A stretch of DNA of 64,000 nt, from contig NC_088324.1 in NCBI RefSeq assembly GCF_910592395.1, positions 14,408,953 through 14,472,952 of the forward strand. Direction: 5' to 3'. The notes below the pieces were generated by a model that was given only the letters and a program-made list of their open reading frames with translations, did no database searches and had not been told where the DNA came from. This DNA is from Lineus longissimus. Lineage: Eukaryota; Nemertea; Pilidiophora; Heteronemertea; Lineidae. Positions 62,756 through 64,000 of the stretch are shown here, piece by piece. Within the stretch, counting starts at the first letter, position 1; each line of letters begins with the position of its first letter. The position numbers and the translations under genes were made by a program.

Positions 62756-63489
62756 CATCACCCGTTCCATCATTTATTCTCATTTATTAAGAGAGCAATT
62801 TAAGTTGCTGCACTTCCTTTCCTAATGATCCAATATTGTCACAAATGAAAACTAATTTGTTTGAATTCTGAATCATCCGGCATCTTGAACTAAAAAGCTT
62901 GACTTCATGTTAAGAAAGTTGCAGGGATGTGTACTTCATGCCAACAGTTTCTCTTCTTTTGTTCAACTTTGATCGTGACAAATCCGGATTCAAAGGGTTA
63001 CCTTTGTCTTAGCCACATTTGAATGGAAGGTTTGTTTCGAAGCCAAGTCAGGATTTTCTTATGAAATTTCGAACTTGAAGGTGACATTTCAAGAGTCAAT
63101 CTGAGTCAAAAGACAGATCTTCTCCTTTTATTGACTATTATGGAATCTGATGAGGTTTGCCAGGAACTGTTCATATTGGCCCAATCAGCTCAAAACTTGA
63201 ATTTTGGTTTTTGGCTTTCGCCTGGTTGGCCTACCAGCTTTGGCACTGCCGGGTGTAAAAATGATAGAGTGGGTGTTGCTTAGAAAGCTTAATGGATGCT
63301 GATTGAAATACTTATCATTTTGATGATATTTCCTAACCTACTTTCTCAATAGGTTATCGTAAGGTGCTCCATTGCTGCATAATTAACGTTCAAATTTAAT
63401 AAATGATGACTTCATTTTCTCTGATAATTCCCCTGGTGATAATTTTTTTGATTGTGTTTTCTATGAGAGTCTTGTTCCATTTGACCTGT
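62756..63489. other. Spacer between the two protein-like stretches
   Basis: The minus strand holds only short open bits (for example DLASKQTFHSN near 63040, and ESGFVTIKVEQKKRNCWHEV near 62988-62930). These could be more of the same decayed gene or chance. Confidence 0.3.
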
Positions 63490-63860
63490 TCATTCAATGT
63501 CTTGACCCTTGATAACCAGATACAATATATCAGATAAGACGACAACTGCATATCTGCCAATACTTTGGCTCCCACAATCTAACTTGGCTGCATCAAATTC
63601 AATCTAGAGTCGGTCACAAAAAAGAATCTTGGTTCGATTTCAGTATCTGCATTCCATTTGATGTTCAAAGGAATGGTGATGTTATACACGACTGGATCTA
63701 TACCCAGAATGTCGCCATATTGATTTCTCCGATTGTGATCAATCGTAATTGGAAAATATGGCCGCCGGTTAATCCTGGTTAATACAGTATTGACCAACGG
63801 ATGAGTGATGCCATTTTGTGCATTGGAACAGGGATTGCTTCAGGCAAAATAAGCTAAGAT
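63490..63860 (-). pseudogene. Frame-broken protein-like region, domain copy A
   Basis: On the minus strand a frame opens after a TGA near 63845 and reads SNPCSNAQNGITHPLVNTVL ... GDILGIDPVVYNITIPLNIK ... EPRFFFVTDSRLN to a stop at 63579. A second frame then carries on with EFDAAKLDCGSQSIGRYAVV and VLSDILYLVIKGQDIE, ending at 63490. One frameshift joins them, near a run of T. The composition is far more protein-like than other frames in the window. The LDCGSQSIGR segment parallels MDYGSQSHTIGR in copy B, at DNA level too (about 27 of 31 bases around it). I read this as two units of a repeated extracellular-type domain in a decayed gene. A live gene with a sequencing error is possible. Confidence 0.4.
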
Positions 63861-64000
63861 GATGATGTCCATGGCACGAGGGGTGGTCAAATATTTGGTA
63901 TGTCTTCTGAGTTTGTTCAAGAAACCAAGGATAGGTAATAGCAATTACATTTTAACATCAAGTGTTGGCTTGCTCGCAATTGCTTTGAATAAGAAATCGT
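63861..64000. other. Right edge of the window
   Basis: Too short to interpret; the decayed minus-strand gene may continue beyond the edge. Confidence 0.4.

Overview
The window reads as nuclear DNA of an animal, most likely a marine invertebrate. It has no operons, no rRNA and no CRISPR, and no open frame is long enough to be a single-exon gene. The longest frames (147 and 131 codons) lie in AT-rich sequence and look like chance. What is present fits metazoan non-coding DNA: small inverted-repeat elements, tRNA-like SINE fragments, microsatellites, a 29-bp minisatellite, and a roughly 1.2-kb element with (CGT)n and three internal units of about 300 bp. I recall elements of that last style from marine invertebrate genomes, but I could not check this or fix a phylum.

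The most coherent reading is that most of the window is a very long intron of a plus-strand gene. At 2517-2572 there is a short exon candidate. It has a good acceptor, a strong Kozak ATG, 12 codons beginning MGCSTS (a textbook N-myristoylation/palmitoylation start) and a GTGAGT donor. Downstream, at 17486|17487 and 33813|33814, the same strand carries two polypyrimidine-AG|GTAAGTACC junctions. Each is followed 42-53 bases later by a GTGAGT donor. That is the layout of recursive (ratchet) splice sites with an RS-exon. The segments are evenly spaced, about 14.9 kb and 16.3 kb. Downstream exon candidates at 36479-36521, 47812-47886 and 53370-53592 are weak; only the last is phase-compatible with the 2572 end.

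Region by region: 1-2.5 kb is unannotated flank. From 2.6 to 17.5 kb come the first intron segment with a 29-bp minisatellite (4592-4939), the CGT-bearing element (5886-7044), a 390-bp inverted-repeat element (8103-8492), a CpG-dense open patch (12187-12355) and a 258-bp foldback (16373-16630). From 17.5 to 33.8 kb is the second segment, starting with a CpG-rich promoter-like motif cluster (17740-17785). From 34 to 57 kb is mostly plain sequence with local degenerate duplications and two tRNA-like SINE heads. From 57 to 60.3 kb are a TTAA-flanked MITE, a possible signal-peptide exon (58134-58194) and a near-perfect 31-bp hairpin. From 62.1 to 63.9 kb the minus strand holds two related, frame-broken protein-like stretches, probably a decayed gene with a repeated domain.

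A recurring pattern is local, degraded tandem duplication with periods of about 145-210 bp, several near 167-173, which is nucleosome-repeat length. All gene calls here are inferences from sequence alone; RNA evidence would settle them.
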